Positions 15,380 through 23,761 of a DNA stretch of 64,000 nucleotides are shown here, one piece after another. The stretch's first letter is position 1. Each line of letters begins with the position of its first letter. Position numbers and translations under genes: made by a program. The stretch is from positions 285,463 to 349,462 of the forward strand of contig NZ_BMTY01000002.1 in NCBI RefSeq assembly GCF_014649915.1, in the 5' to 3' direction. The notes beneath the pieces were generated by a model. The model ran no database searches, had not been told where the DNA came from, and was given only the letters and a program-made list of their open reading frames with translations. This DNA comes from Streptomyces toxytricini (GTDB lineage: Bacteria > Actinomycetota > Actinomycetes > Streptomycetales > Streptomycetaceae).

Positions 15380-17031
15380 CGGGGCGGGCCCGCCCGCGGC
15401 CGGGCCGCGGTCCGGCCCGCCGCCTCCTGCGGCGCAGACGCACCTGGTCGCTGCGGGCCCGGCTCGTCGTCTCCGCGGTGTCGCTGATCGCCGTCGTCGG
15501 CGCCGCCATCGGCACCGTCACCACCCTCGCCCTGCGCTCGTACCTCGTCGCCAAGGTGGACCAGCAGCTGCGGATCAGCGTCGACATGGCCGGCCCCAAG
15601 GGGCCCGGTGCGGGCAAGCCCGGCCGTGACGCCCTCTGGTTCGTGGTCGCGCCCGGCACCCCGCTGGGCGCCGTCGGGATCCGCACCGACGCCGACGGCA
15701 CCGTCCGCGGCGCCCACCTCTCCGCCTCCGGCGGGCCGGGCGCCGACCACCGGCGCACCCTCACCCAGGCGCAGACCGACGCCCTCGCCCGCGTCGCCCG
15801 CAAGGCGGCCGGGGCCGGGCGGACCGCACCCGCCGACCTGGACCTGCCGGGGCTCGGCGGCTACCGGGTCCTCGCCGCCCCTGACGGGAGCATCGCCCTC
15901 GGCTACCCGCTCGCCGAGGTCGACTCCACCGTCGGCACCCTGGTCGCGGTCGAGGTGTGCGTCACCCTGGCCGGGCTGATCGCGGCCTCCCTCGCCGGCC
16001 AGGCCATGGTCGGCGTCGCCCTCCGCCCGCTGCGGAGGGTGGCCGCAACCGCCACCCGCGTCTCGGAACTGCCCCTGCACAGCGGCGAGCCCGCCCTGCA
16101 CGAGCGGGTCCCCGACGCCGAGGCCGATCCCCGCACCGAGGTCGGCCAGGTCGGCGCAGCCCTCAACCGGATGCTGGGGCACGTCTCCTCCGCCCTCACC
16201 GCCCGCCAGCAGAGCGAGATGCGGGTCCGGCAGTTCGTCGCCGACGCCAGCCACGAGCTGCGCACGCCACTCGCCTCCATCCGCGGCTACGCCGAGCTCA
16301 CCCGGCGGGGGCGGGAGGTGCCCGGCCCCGACACCCGGCACGCGCTGGGCCGCATCGAGTCCGAAGCCACCCGGATGACCGGGCTCGTCGAGGACCTCCT
16401 CCTGCTGGCCCGGCTCGACGCGGGCCGCCCGCTCACCCTGGCCGACGCCGACCTGGCCCCCCTCGTCATCGACGCGGTCGGCGACGCCCGCGCGGCCGGC
16501 CCCGGGCACCACTGGCGCCTCGACCTCCCCGACGAGCCGGCCCCCGTCCGGGCCGACCCCGCCCGGATCCAGCAGGTCCTGGTCAACCTCCTGGCCAACG
16601 CCCGCACACACACCCCGCCCGGAACCACCGTCACCGCCCGTGTTTCACGTGAAACACCGGCGGTTTCACGTGAAACATCCACCGGAGCCGGGCGCCTGGA
16701 GCCCGTCGTCCGGCTCCGGATCGAGGACGACGGCCCCGGCATCCCCGCCGAGCTGCTGCCCCGCGTCTTCGAGCGGTTCGCGCGCGGCGACGCCTCCCGC
16801 TCGCGCACCGCGGGCTCCACCGGCCTCGGGCTCGCCATCGTCGCGGCCGTCGTCGCCGCACACGGCGGCAGCGTCAGCGTCGGGAGCCGGCCCGGCCGGA
16901 CCTGCTTCGAAGTCGTCCTGCCCCTCGCCCCCGATCCCGCCCCGGGGACGCCGACGGCCGCGCCCGCCGAAGCCCCGGCCGTCCCGGCACCGCACTCACA
17001 GACGGGCCACAGGCTCACCACACAGCGGTGA
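15376..17031 (+). CDS. Sensor histidine kinase (parS pair inside the coding region)
   Basis: A 551-residue membrane kinase, partner of the upstream regulator. Membrane helices at about 27-50 and 190-212 flank an extracytoplasmic sensor region; then HAMP, DHp with SHELRTPL (His293), and HATPase with QQVLVNLLANA (N-box), DDGPGI and STGLGLAIV. Between the N-box and DDGPGI (residues about 422-435) sits a VSRETPAVSRETS loop, which is the in-frame translation of two parS palindromes. A Pro/Ala-rich tail of 35 residues ends the protein. The loop lies outside the ATP-binding motifs, so activity is probably kept. Confidence 0.92.
   Translation: MTGRARPRPGRGPARRLLRRRRTWSLRARLVVSAVSLIAVVGAAIGTVTTLALRSYLVAKVDQQLRISVDMAGPKGPGAGKPGRDALWFVVAPGTPLGAVGIRTDADGTVRGAHLSASGGPGADHRRTLTQAQTDALARVARKAAGAGRTAPADLDLPGLGGYRVLAAPDGSIALGYPLAEVDSTVGTLVAVEVCVTLAGLIAASLAGQAMVGVALRPLRRVAATATRVSELPLHSGEPALHERVPDAEADPRTEVGQVGAALNRMLGHVSSALTARQQSEMRVRQFVADASHELRTPLASIRGYAELTRRGREVPGPDTRHALGRIESEATRMTGLVEDLLLLARLDAGRPLTLADADLAPLVIDAVGDARAAGPGHHWRLDLPDEPAPVRADPARIQQVLVNLLANARTHTPPGTTVTARVSRETPAVSRETSTGAGRLEPVVRLRIEDDGPGIPAELLPRVFERFARGDASRSRTAGSTGLGLAIVAAVVAAHGGSVSVGSRPGRTCFEVVLPLAPDPAPGTPTAAPAEAPAVPAPHSQTGHRLTTQR
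16641..16656. other. parS: parS site within the kinase gene
   Basis: TGTTTCACGTGAAACA, a perfect 16 bp parS palindrome, read in frame as part of the kinase ATPase domain. A second core follows 21 bp later (start to start). Confidence 0.93.
16662..16677. other. parS: parS site within the kinase gene (second copy)
   Basis: GGTTTCACGTGAAACA holds the full 14 bp parS core; the first base differs from consensus. The 21 bp spacing from the first copy puts both on the same face of the helix. Confidence 0.92.
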
Positions 17032-17056
17032 CAGCCCGCCCGGCCAGGCTCCGGGC

Positions 17057-18325
17057 ATGCCAACCGACACTCCCGCCGGCACCCTCCCGGCACGGACGCC
17101 TCTGGCGCCCGTGCCGGGCGAGCCCGTCCTCGACGTGGTGGTCCCGGTCTTCAACGAGGAGACGGACCTGGGCCCGTGTGTGCGCAGGCTCCACGACCAC
17201 CTCGGCCGCACGTTCCCGTACGCCTTCCGCATCACGATCGCCGACAACGCCAGCACCGACGCCACCCCCCGGATAGCAGCCGACCTCGCCGCCCGCCTCG
17301 ACGGCGTCCGCAGCGTCCGGTTGGAGGAGAAGGGCCGGGGGCGCGCCCTGCGCACCGTCTGGGCCCGCTCCGACGCACCCGTCCTGGCCTACATGGACGT
17401 CGACCTCTCGACCGACCTCAACGCGCTGCTGCCGCTGGTCGCCCCGCTCGTCTCCGGCCACTCCGACCTCGCCATCGGCACCCGGCTGGCCCGCTCCTCC
17501 CGCGTGGTCCGCGGAGCGAAGCGCGAGTTCGTGTCCCGCGCGTACAACCTGCTGCTGCGCTCCTCCCTGGCGGCCCGCTTCAGCGACGCCCAGTGCGGGT
17601 TCAAGGCCATCCGGCGCGACGTCGCCGAGCGGCTGCTGCCGCTGGTGGAGGACTCCGGCTGGTTCTTCGACACGGAGCTGCTGGTGCTCGCCGAACGGGC
17701 CGGGCTGCGGATCCACGAGGTGCCGGTCGACTGGGTGGACGACCCGCACTCCAGCGTCCGCATCGCCCGGACCGCCGTCGAGGACCTGAAGGGCGTGTGG
17801 CGGGTGGGCCGCGCTCTCGCCACGGGCGCCCTGCCGCTGGACCGGCTGGCCCGCCCCTTCGGCGACGACCCCCGCGACCGCAGCGCCCTCCCCGGAGTGC
17901 CGAGCGGGCTGGCCCGGCAGCTCCTCGGCTTCTGCACCGTCGGCGCCCTGTCCACCCTCTGCTACCTCGCCCTCTACTCCCTCTTCCGGTCCGGCGCCGA
18001 GCCGCAGACGGCGAACGCGGCCGCGCTGCTGCTGTCCGCGGTCGCCAACACCGCCGCCAACCGGCGGCTCACCTTCGGGGTGCGCGGCCGCGAGCGGGCC
18101 GTGCGCCACCAGGCGCAGGGACTCGTCGTGTTCGGCGTCGGCCTGGCCCTGACCAGCGGCTCGCTCGCCGCGCTCGGCGCCGCCACCGCCCGCCCCGGGC
18201 ACGGCACCGAACTGGCCGTGCTGGTCACGGCGAACCTCGCCGCGACCGTGCTGCGGTTCCTGCTCCTCCGCGCCTGGGTCTTTCCCGACCGGTGCACCCC
18301 TGCTGCAAAGGACCACCTGCGATGA
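17057..18325 (+). CDS. GT2 glycosyltransferase fused to a GtrA-like membrane domain
   Basis: A 422-residue protein. Residues about 25-270 are a GT2, DPM1-like catalytic domain with VVVPVFNEETDL, IADNASTDAT and the DxD-type YMDVDLSTD. Residues about 295-415 form a GtrA-like four-helix membrane domain. Such proteins typically make polyprenyl-phosphate sugars and may help flip them across the membrane. It follows the two-component genes by 25 bp and overlaps the next gene (ATGA), a polytopic GT39-type transferase that could use the lipid-linked sugar. ATG at 17057 follows a weak ribosome site. Confidence 0.88.
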   Translation: MPTDTPAGTLPARTPLAPVPGEPVLDVVVPVFNEETDLGPCVRRLHDHLGRTFPYAFRITIADNASTDATPRIAADLAARLDGVRSVRLEEKGRGRALRTVWARSDAPVLAYMDVDLSTDLNALLPLVAPLVSGHSDLAIGTRLARSSRVVRGAKREFVSRAYNLLLRSSLAARFSDAQCGFKAIRRDVAERLLPLVEDSGWFFDTELLVLAERAGLRIHEVPVDWVDDPHSSVRIARTAVEDLKGVWRVGRALATGALPLDRLARPFGDDPRDRSALPGVPSGLARQLLGFCTVGALSTLCYLALYSLFRSGAEPQTANAAALLLSAVANTAANRRLTFGVRGRERAVRHQAQGLVVFGVGLALTSGSLAALGAATARPGHGTELAVLVTANLAATVLRFLLLRAWVFPDRCTPAAKDHLR

Positions 18326-20511
18326 CCTCGGCCGTACCCCCCCTGGACGCCGCGCGAACCGACCGGGCCGCCGCCTCGGGCCGGGCTGCCGCCTCGGGCC
18401 GGGCCGCGGCCGAGCGCGGGGCCGCCGCCCCGGCCGTCCCCCGCCCCCGCTGGGAGCTTCCCGCCCTGGCGGCCCTGCTCGCGGCGACCGCCGCACTGCT
18501 GCTGTGGAACCTGGGCGCCTCCGGCTACGCCAACTCCTTCTACTCGGCGGCCGCCCAGGCCGGCAGCGAGAGCTGGAAGGCCTTCTTCTTCGGCTCCTCG
18601 GACGCCGGCAACTCCATCACCGTGGACAAGCCGCCGGCCGCGCTGTGGCCGATGGCCCTCTCCGTCCGGCTCTTCGGGCTCGGAAGCTGGCAGCTCCTCG
18701 TGCCGCAGGCCCTGATGGGCGTCGCCACGACCGCCGTGCTGTACGCGGCGGTCCGCCGCCACTTCGGCCCGGCAGCCGCCCTGCTCAGCGGCACCGTCTT
18801 TGCGCTCACCCCGGTCGCCGCCCTGATGTTCCGCTTCAACAACCCCGACGCGCTGCTGGCGCTGCTGCTGACGGCCACCGTCTACTGCGTGCTGCGGGCC
18901 CTCGACGGCGCCCGCACGGGCTGGCTGGTGGCCGCCGGGGCGGTGGTCGGCCTCGCCTTCCTGACCAAGACCCTCCAGGCGTTCGTGATCCTTCCGCCGC
19001 TGGCCCTCCTGTACGCCGTCTGCGCACCGACCCGGCTGCGCCGCAGGCTCGGGCAGCTGCTCGCGGCCGGGGCGGCCATGGCGGCGGCCGGCGGCTGGTG
19101 GGTGGCGGTCGTCGAGCTGTGGCCCGCCTCCTCGCGCCCGTACATCGGAGGCTCGCAGACCAACTCCTTCCTGGAGCTGACCTTCGGCTACAACGGCCTC
19201 GGCCGGATCAACGGCAACGAGACCGGCAGCGTGGGCGGCGGCGGTCGGCCCGGCGGTGGTGGCGGCTGGGGGGAGACCGGCATCGACCGGCTGTTCTCGG
19301 CCAATGTGGGCGGGCAGGCCTCCTGGCTGCTCCCGGCGGCCCTGGCCATGCTCGCCGCCGGGCTGGTGATCACCTGGCGGGCGGGCCGCCCGGTGGCCTC
19401 CGTGGAGTCCGCGGCGCGCGCCGCCTTCCTGGCCTGGGGCGGCCCGCTGCTGCTCACCGCGGCCGTCTTCAGCTACATGCAGGGCATCTTCCACGAGTAC
19501 TACACGGTGGCCCTGGCCCCGTTCACGGCCGCGCTGGTCGGCATGGGCGTCGCCCTGCTGTGGGAGGAGCGGGGCAGTACGGCGGCAGCAGCCGCCCTGT
19601 CCGGCACACTCGCCCTGACCGCCTGGTGGTCGTGGGTGCTGCTCGGGCGTTCCCCGGACTTCCTGCCGTGGCTGCGCTGGACCGTCCTCGCCGCCGGTCT
19701 GGCGGCGGCCGCGGGGCTGCTCGCGGGGGCGCGGCCGGGCCGCCGGTTCACGCAGGGCGCGGCGGCGCTGGGGCTGGTCGCGGCGCTGGCCGGGCCCTTT
19801 GCGTACTGCCTGGCCACGGTGGCGTCCCCGCACACCGGCTCGATCCCGACGGCCGGCCCCGTGGTGGCCGGTGCGGGCCCCGGGGGCCGGAGGGTCTTCG
19901 AGGGCGCCGGCCTCCCGCCGGGCGCGGGTCCGCAGGGCGCCCCGGTGCAGGAGAGGCCGGGCGGCCTGCCGGGACGGGACGGACGGCCGGCCAACGGCCG
20001 GATGCTCCCCGGCGGCCAGGACGGCGCGCCCGCGGGTCCCGGAGGCCCCGCGAGCGGCACCGGCGGACCGCGGGGCGGCGGAGCCGGCGGCCCGGGCGGC
20101 CTGCTGAACGGGACGAAGCCGAGCGGGGAGGCCGTGGCGGCCCTGCGCGCAGGCGCGGACGCGTACACGTGGGCGGCCGCCGTCGTGGGAGCCCAGAACG
20201 CGGCGGGCTACCAACTGGCCTCCGGGGAGGCGGTGATGCCGGTCGGCGGCTTCAACGGCAGCGACCCCTCACCCACCTTGGAGCAGTTCCGGGAGTACGT
20301 GCGGTCCGGCAGGATCCACTACTTCATCGGGGGCGGCGCAGCTCCCGCCGCCGGTGAAGGCGCGGGGATGCGGCGCGGCGGCGGCCCGGGCGGCGCCACC
20401 AGCAGCGCGATCACGGAGTGGGTGGAGGCCAACTTCACTGCGAAGACGGTCGGCGGAGCGGTCTTCCACGACCTGACCGATCCTCTGGGCGCTGCCTCCG
20501 GCGCGTCCTGA
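18322..20511 (+). CDS. GT39-type integral membrane glycosyltransferase
   Basis: A 729-residue membrane protein of the ArnT/PMT (GT39) superfamily with about 11-12 predicted helices in residues 40-500. The first outside loop has YANSFYSAAAQAGSESW and SITVDKPPAALWP, typical of this family and likely holding the catalytic acid. After the helices come a Gly/Pro-rich segment (about 515-600) and a soluble C-terminal domain (610-725) outside the membrane. It would transfer a sugar from a polyprenyl-phosphate donor to a cell-surface acceptor. The upstream GT2-GtrA gene is the probable donor maker. Acceptor unknown. Confidence 0.88.
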   Translation: MTSAVPPLDAARTDRAAASGRAAASGRAAAERGAAAPAVPRPRWELPALAALLAATAALLLWNLGASGYANSFYSAAAQAGSESWKAFFFGSSDAGNSITVDKPPAALWPMALSVRLFGLGSWQLLVPQALMGVATTAVLYAAVRRHFGPAAALLSGTVFALTPVAALMFRFNNPDALLALLLTATVYCVLRALDGARTGWLVAAGAVVGLAFLTKTLQAFVILPPLALLYAVCAPTRLRRRLGQLLAAGAAMAAAGGWWVAVVELWPASSRPYIGGSQTNSFLELTFGYNGLGRINGNETGSVGGGGRPGGGGGWGETGIDRLFSANVGGQASWLLPAALAMLAAGLVITWRAGRPVASVESAARAAFLAWGGPLLLTAAVFSYMQGIFHEYYTVALAPFTAALVGMGVALLWEERGSTAAAAALSGTLALTAWWSWVLLGRSPDFLPWLRWTVLAAGLAAAAGLLAGARPGRRFTQGAAALGLVAALAGPFAYCLATVASPHTGSIPTAGPVVAGAGPGGRRVFEGAGLPPGAGPQGAPVQERPGGLPGRDGRPANGRMLPGGQDGAPAGPGGPASGTGGPRGGGAGGPGGLLNGTKPSGEAVAALRAGADAYTWAAAVVGAQNAAGYQLASGEAVMPVGGFNGSDPSPTLEQFREYVRSGRIHYFIGGGAAPAAGEGAGMRRGGGPGGATSSAITEWVEANFTAKTVGGAVFHDLTDPLGAASGAS

Positions 20512-20609
20512 TGTCGCCGGGGCCGCCCCGGGGCACCCCCTGGCACCGCGACGGCGGCCGGGCTCGGCGGGCAGGGCAGGGCAGGGCCCGCTGCCGTGAG
20601 GAGGTGGTC

Positions 20610-21261
20610 GTGGCGACCGCGGCCGAATCCGCAAAAGACGGCGACCGGACCAGCGTGTGGCTTGCCGGCAGGCCCGCCGTGCCCTCGCCGCGGCGCCGCG
20701 GCGAGGGCGCGTCAGCCGTGGGGCCGGGAGCGGGTCACGGCGGCCGCCGTCCGGCTGCCGGCCGCGGCGGGGCCGGCCGGGTTCTCGATGAGGCCGCTCG
20801 CGGCCGGGCCCGGCGTCACAGCGATGTCCCTGTACCGGTACGTCGACACCAAGCACGAGCTGCTCGAACTGACCCCGAACCGGGCGCGGGGCGAGCTTCC
20901 GCTGCCTCCCGAGGACCCCGCCGGCCGTGCGGGCCGGCCGGACGGGCTGCGGATGACGGCCCGCGGCCACCACGGGATGCCGGCCGACCATCCGTGGGCG
21001 GCCCCGCTTGCGGCCGCGTGCCCGCACCCCGGCCCGCATGCCCGTGCCTTCGACGCAGCCCTGCACCGGCTGCCGGGCTCCGCCGGACCGGAAGACGCCG
21101 GCCGGGCGGGCGCCCACGTGGCCGTGCGGCAGTTCCTGCACGGCTGCGGAGGCCCTGCCGGCCGGTCCCGACGCCAGGCCCGCGACGTGCTGATCGCGGG
21201 CATCTCGGCGACGGCCGAGGCATCCCGGGCGCGGCAGGGGCCCGGCCCCGCCGCCCGGTAG
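20610..21261 (+). pseudogene. Decayed TetR-family regulator gene
   Basis: From a GTG at 20610, with GAGGAGGT upstream, codons for a typical TetR N-terminus are seen (ATAAESAKDGDRTSVWL). Around 20690-20720 the frame changes: the helix-turn-helix half continues in the +1 frame as GRERVTAAAVRL, then FSMRPLAAGPGVTAMSLYRY, VDTKHELLEL. After that the C-terminal ligand domain is short and eroded, ending at 21261. Expected family length is about 220-240 residues, so the gene is both frameshifted and truncated. It converges on the MFS efflux gene and may once have controlled it. Confidence 0.65.
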
Positions 21262-21296
21262 CCGCGGCCTAGCCGTGGCGCCGCCTCCGCCGCCCC

Positions 21297-22925
21297 CTAA
21301 TCCTGCGCGGAGGACGCCGAACCGTGCTCCGCCGGAGCGGACTTCAGCGCGACCTCCTTGATGAACACCGCCAGGAGCAGCGCGAGGAGGGCCGAGGGGG
21401 CGGCGTACAGGAACACGTCGCCGACGCCGTGCCCGTACGCGGACTCGATGACCGCGCGCAGCGGCGCGGGCAGGGTGTCGAGGTCGGGGATGCCCCCGCC
21501 GGCGGTGCCGCCGTGGCCCATCGCGGCCGCCTTCGGGCCGAGGGCGGCCAGCCCCTCCTCGACGTAGTGGCTGACCCGGTGGGCCATGAGCGCGCCGAGC
21601 GCCGAGACGCCGACGGCGCCGCCGAGGGAGCGGAAGAAGGTGACGACGGAGCTGGCTGCGCCGAGGTCGCCGGGCGCGACCTGGTTCTGGGTGGCGAGGA
21701 CGAGGTTCTGCATCATCATGCCGAGGCCGAGCCCGGTGAGCGCCATGAAGACGGCGATGTGCCAGTACGGCGTGTCGTGGCGCAGGGTGCCGAGGAGCCC
21801 GAGGCCCGCGGTCAGGAGCACGCCGCCGGAGACGATCCACCCCTTCCACCGGCCGGTCCTGGTGATGACCTGGCCGGACACGGTGGAGGAGACGAACAGC
21901 CCGCCGATCATCGGGATGGTCAGGATGCCGGACATGGTGGGGGACTCGCCGCGGGCCAGCTGGAAGAACTGACTGAAGAAGACCGTGCCGGAGAACATCG
22001 CGGTGCCGACGAACAGGGAGGCGGCCGAGGCGAGGGCGATGGTCTTGTTCCGGAAGAGCCGCAGCGGGATGACCGGGTCTGCGGCGCGGCTCTCGGCGAG
22101 GACGAAGAGCAGGCCGAGGACGACGGCGCCGCCGGTCATGGCCAGGGTGGTCCAGGAGATCCAGCCGTAGGAGTCGCCGGCCTGGGTGACCCAGATGAGC
22201 AGCAGCGAGACGGCCCCGCTGACGAGGAGCGCACCGAGCCAGTCGACCTTGGCGTCGGCGCGGCGCACGACGGGCAGCCGGAGCGTCTTCTGCAGGACGA
22301 CGAGCGCGATGACGGCGAAGGGGACGCCGACGTAGAAGCACCAGCGCCAGCCCAGCCAGTCGGTGTCGGTGATGACCCCGCCGAGCAGCGGCCCGCCGAC
22401 GGTGGCGACGGCGAAGACGGCGCCGAGGTAGCCGCTGTACCGGCCGCGCTCGCGCGGGGAGATCATGGCGGCCATCACGATCTGCGCGAGGGCGGACAGG
22501 CCGCCGACGCCGATGCCCTGGACGACGCGGCAGGCGATGAGCATGCCGGTGTTCTGGGACAGCCCGGCGACGACCGAGCCGAGCACGTAGACGACGAGGG
22601 CCAGCTGCACCAGCAGCTTCTTGCTGAACAGGTCGGCGAGCTTGCCCCACAGGGGGGTCGCGGCGGTCATCGACAGCAGGGCGGCGGTGACGACCCAGGT
22701 GTAGGAGGACTGGGTGCCGCCGAGCTCGCCGATGATCTGGGGGAGGGCGTTGGAGACGATCGTCGAGGAGAGGATCGCCACGAACATGCCGAGCATCAGC
22801 CCGGAGAGCGCCTTCATGATCTGCGGGTGGGTCATCGGCGCGGGCGCGGCGTCGGCGGGCGCCTGGTCGGACGGGGCCTGCGGCGGGCCGCCTCCCTTCA
22901 CCCGTGCGGGTGAGGTCGTGGTCAT
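21297..22925 (-). CDS. MFS drug efflux transporter (DHA2/EmrB-QacA family)
   Basis: A 542-residue transporter with about 14 membrane helices. Motif A-like GKLADLFSKK after helix 2, the helix-4 arginine in CRVVQGIGVGG, and motif C-type GPLLGG are visible. This family exports hydrophobic drugs by proton exchange. A 35-residue charged N-terminal tail precedes helix 1. It starts 14 bp after the MarR-type gene, so the two form a regulator-pump operon. Substrate cannot be told from the sequence. Confidence 0.92.
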   Translation of the reverse strand: MTTTSPARVKGGGPPQAPSDQAPADAAPAPMTHPQIMKALSGLMLGMFVAILSSTIVSNALPQIIGELGGTQSSYTWVVTAALLSMTAATPLWGKLADLFSKKLLVQLALVVYVLGSVVAGLSQNTGMLIACRVVQGIGVGGLSALAQIVMAAMISPRERGRYSGYLGAVFAVATVGGPLLGGVITDTDWLGWRWCFYVGVPFAVIALVVLQKTLRLPVVRRADAKVDWLGALLVSGAVSLLLIWVTQAGDSYGWISWTTLAMTGGAVVLGLLFVLAESRAADPVIPLRLFRNKTIALASAASLFVGTAMFSGTVFFSQFFQLARGESPTMSGILTIPMIGGLFVSSTVSGQVITRTGRWKGWIVSGGVLLTAGLGLLGTLRHDTPYWHIAVFMALTGLGLGMMMQNLVLATQNQVAPGDLGAASSVVTFFRSLGGAVGVSALGALMAHRVSHYVEEGLAALGPKAAAMGHGGTAGGGIPDLDTLPAPLRAVIESAYGHGVGDVFLYAAPSALLALLLAVFIKEVALKSAPAEHGSASSAQD

Positions 22926-22939
22926 GCGGGTTCCTTCGT

Positions 22940-23395
22940 CTAGGGGCTCGGCCGGAAGCCCGTTCGGACGCTCGTCCGGAGCCGGGCCAGCAGCGAGCAC
23001 AGGGCGTCGACGTCGTGGGCGGACCAGTCGGCCAGGGCTCCGGCCAGCGCGCCGGTGTACCGGGCGCCGATCTCGGCCAGGAGGGCGGCGCCGGCGGGGG
23101 TGAGCCGCAGGATGCGGCAGCGGCCGTCTCCGGGGTCGGCGTCCCGGGCGATCCAACCGCGGTCGGCGACGTGGGCGACGTGGCGGCTGGTCACCGAGAT
23201 GTCGATGCCCATGAGGTCGGTGAGGCGGCTGAGGCGCATCTCGCCGTGGCGGTCGAGGATCGTCAGGACGGCCGCGGAGCCCGGAGGGCAGTCCGGCGGG
23301 AGGAGTCGGGCGAGGTCCCGTTTGACCGCGCCGATGCCGGCGAGCTGCCGGGCCAGTTCCTCGTAGCGGGCCGCCGGGGCGGTCTGCGTCGGCAT
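22940..23395 (-). CDS. MarR-family transcriptional regulator
   Basis: A 151-residue winged-helix regulator (LTDLMGIDISVTSRHVAHVADRGWIARD as recognition region, given in part). MarR proteins repress efflux genes until they bind a small phenolic or drug ligand. The ATG at 23395 is preferred over an upstream start because GGAGGAGGA lies just before it. The MFS pump follows at 14 bp. An inverted repeat GCAACC/GGTTGC at 23429-23452 sits upstream as a candidate operator. Confidence 0.9.
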   Translation of the reverse strand: MPTQTAPAARYEELARQLAGIGAVKRDLARLLPPDCPPGSAAVLTILDRHGEMRLSRLTDLMGIDISVTSRHVAHVADRGWIARDADPGDGRCRILRLTPAGAALLAEIGARYTGALAGALADWSAHDVDALCSLLARLRTSVRTGFRPSP

Positions 23396-23428
23396 CTGGC
23401 CCTCCTCCTCCGAATGTCGTTGCTCCGG

Positions 23429-23452
23429 GCAACCATAGAAGCGGTTGGTTGC
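23429..23452. promoter_or_regulatory. Candidate MarR operator
   Basis: Inverted repeat GCAACC-N12-GGTTGC about 35 bp upstream of the marR-type start, overlapped by a second dyad TTGC-N5-GCAA. The size fits MarR operators. The site lies between this gene and the divergent small gene at 23518 and could control both. Inferred from symmetry. Confidence 0.4.
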
Positions 23453-23504
23453 TACAGGCAAATGAATTCGGGCCATCCGGCGGTAAAGGAATCCCCAAAG
23501 CCGC

Positions 23505-23510
23505 TAGGGT
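23505..23510 (+). promoter_or_regulatory. Putative -10 element, leaderless start
   Basis: TAGGGT seven bases before the ATG at 23518, with no ribosome site between them. Confidence 0.45.
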
Positions 23511-23517
23511 CCGCGCC

Positions 23518-23721
23518 ATGTCTTCGCACCACGACTCACCGGCCGCCGAAGCTCCGCAGGACCCGGCGGCCGACACCCAGATGTTCCGCGCCTTCGTCGA
23601 GGAGGGCGCCAGCGGCCGGCGCGCCGCGGAACGCCCGGCCGAGGGCGGGGGGAACCTCGCCGCACTCGCCGCCGGGTTCGCCGCGGTCCTCGCCGCGGCG
23701 CTCTGGATCGTCCTGCGCTGA
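23518..23721 (+). CDS. Small single-helix membrane protein, function unknown
   Basis: A 67-residue protein. Residues 1-45 are polar and acidic then basic (DTQMFRAFVEEGASGRRAAE), and residues 47-66 form one membrane helix (NLAALAAGFAAVLAAALWIVL), ending in Arg. It is divergent from the marR-MFS operon. The ATG at 23518 follows a TAGGGT box at leaderless distance. No family recognised. It may be a small regulator or accessory of membrane proteins; this is a guess. Confidence 0.65.
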   Translation: MSSHHDSPAAEAPQDPAADTQMFRAFVEEGASGRRAAERPAEGGGNLAALAAGFAAVLAAALWIVLR

Positions 23722-23761
23722 CGGTACGCCGACACCCGCTCGGCAAGCGGACAAGGGCGGC

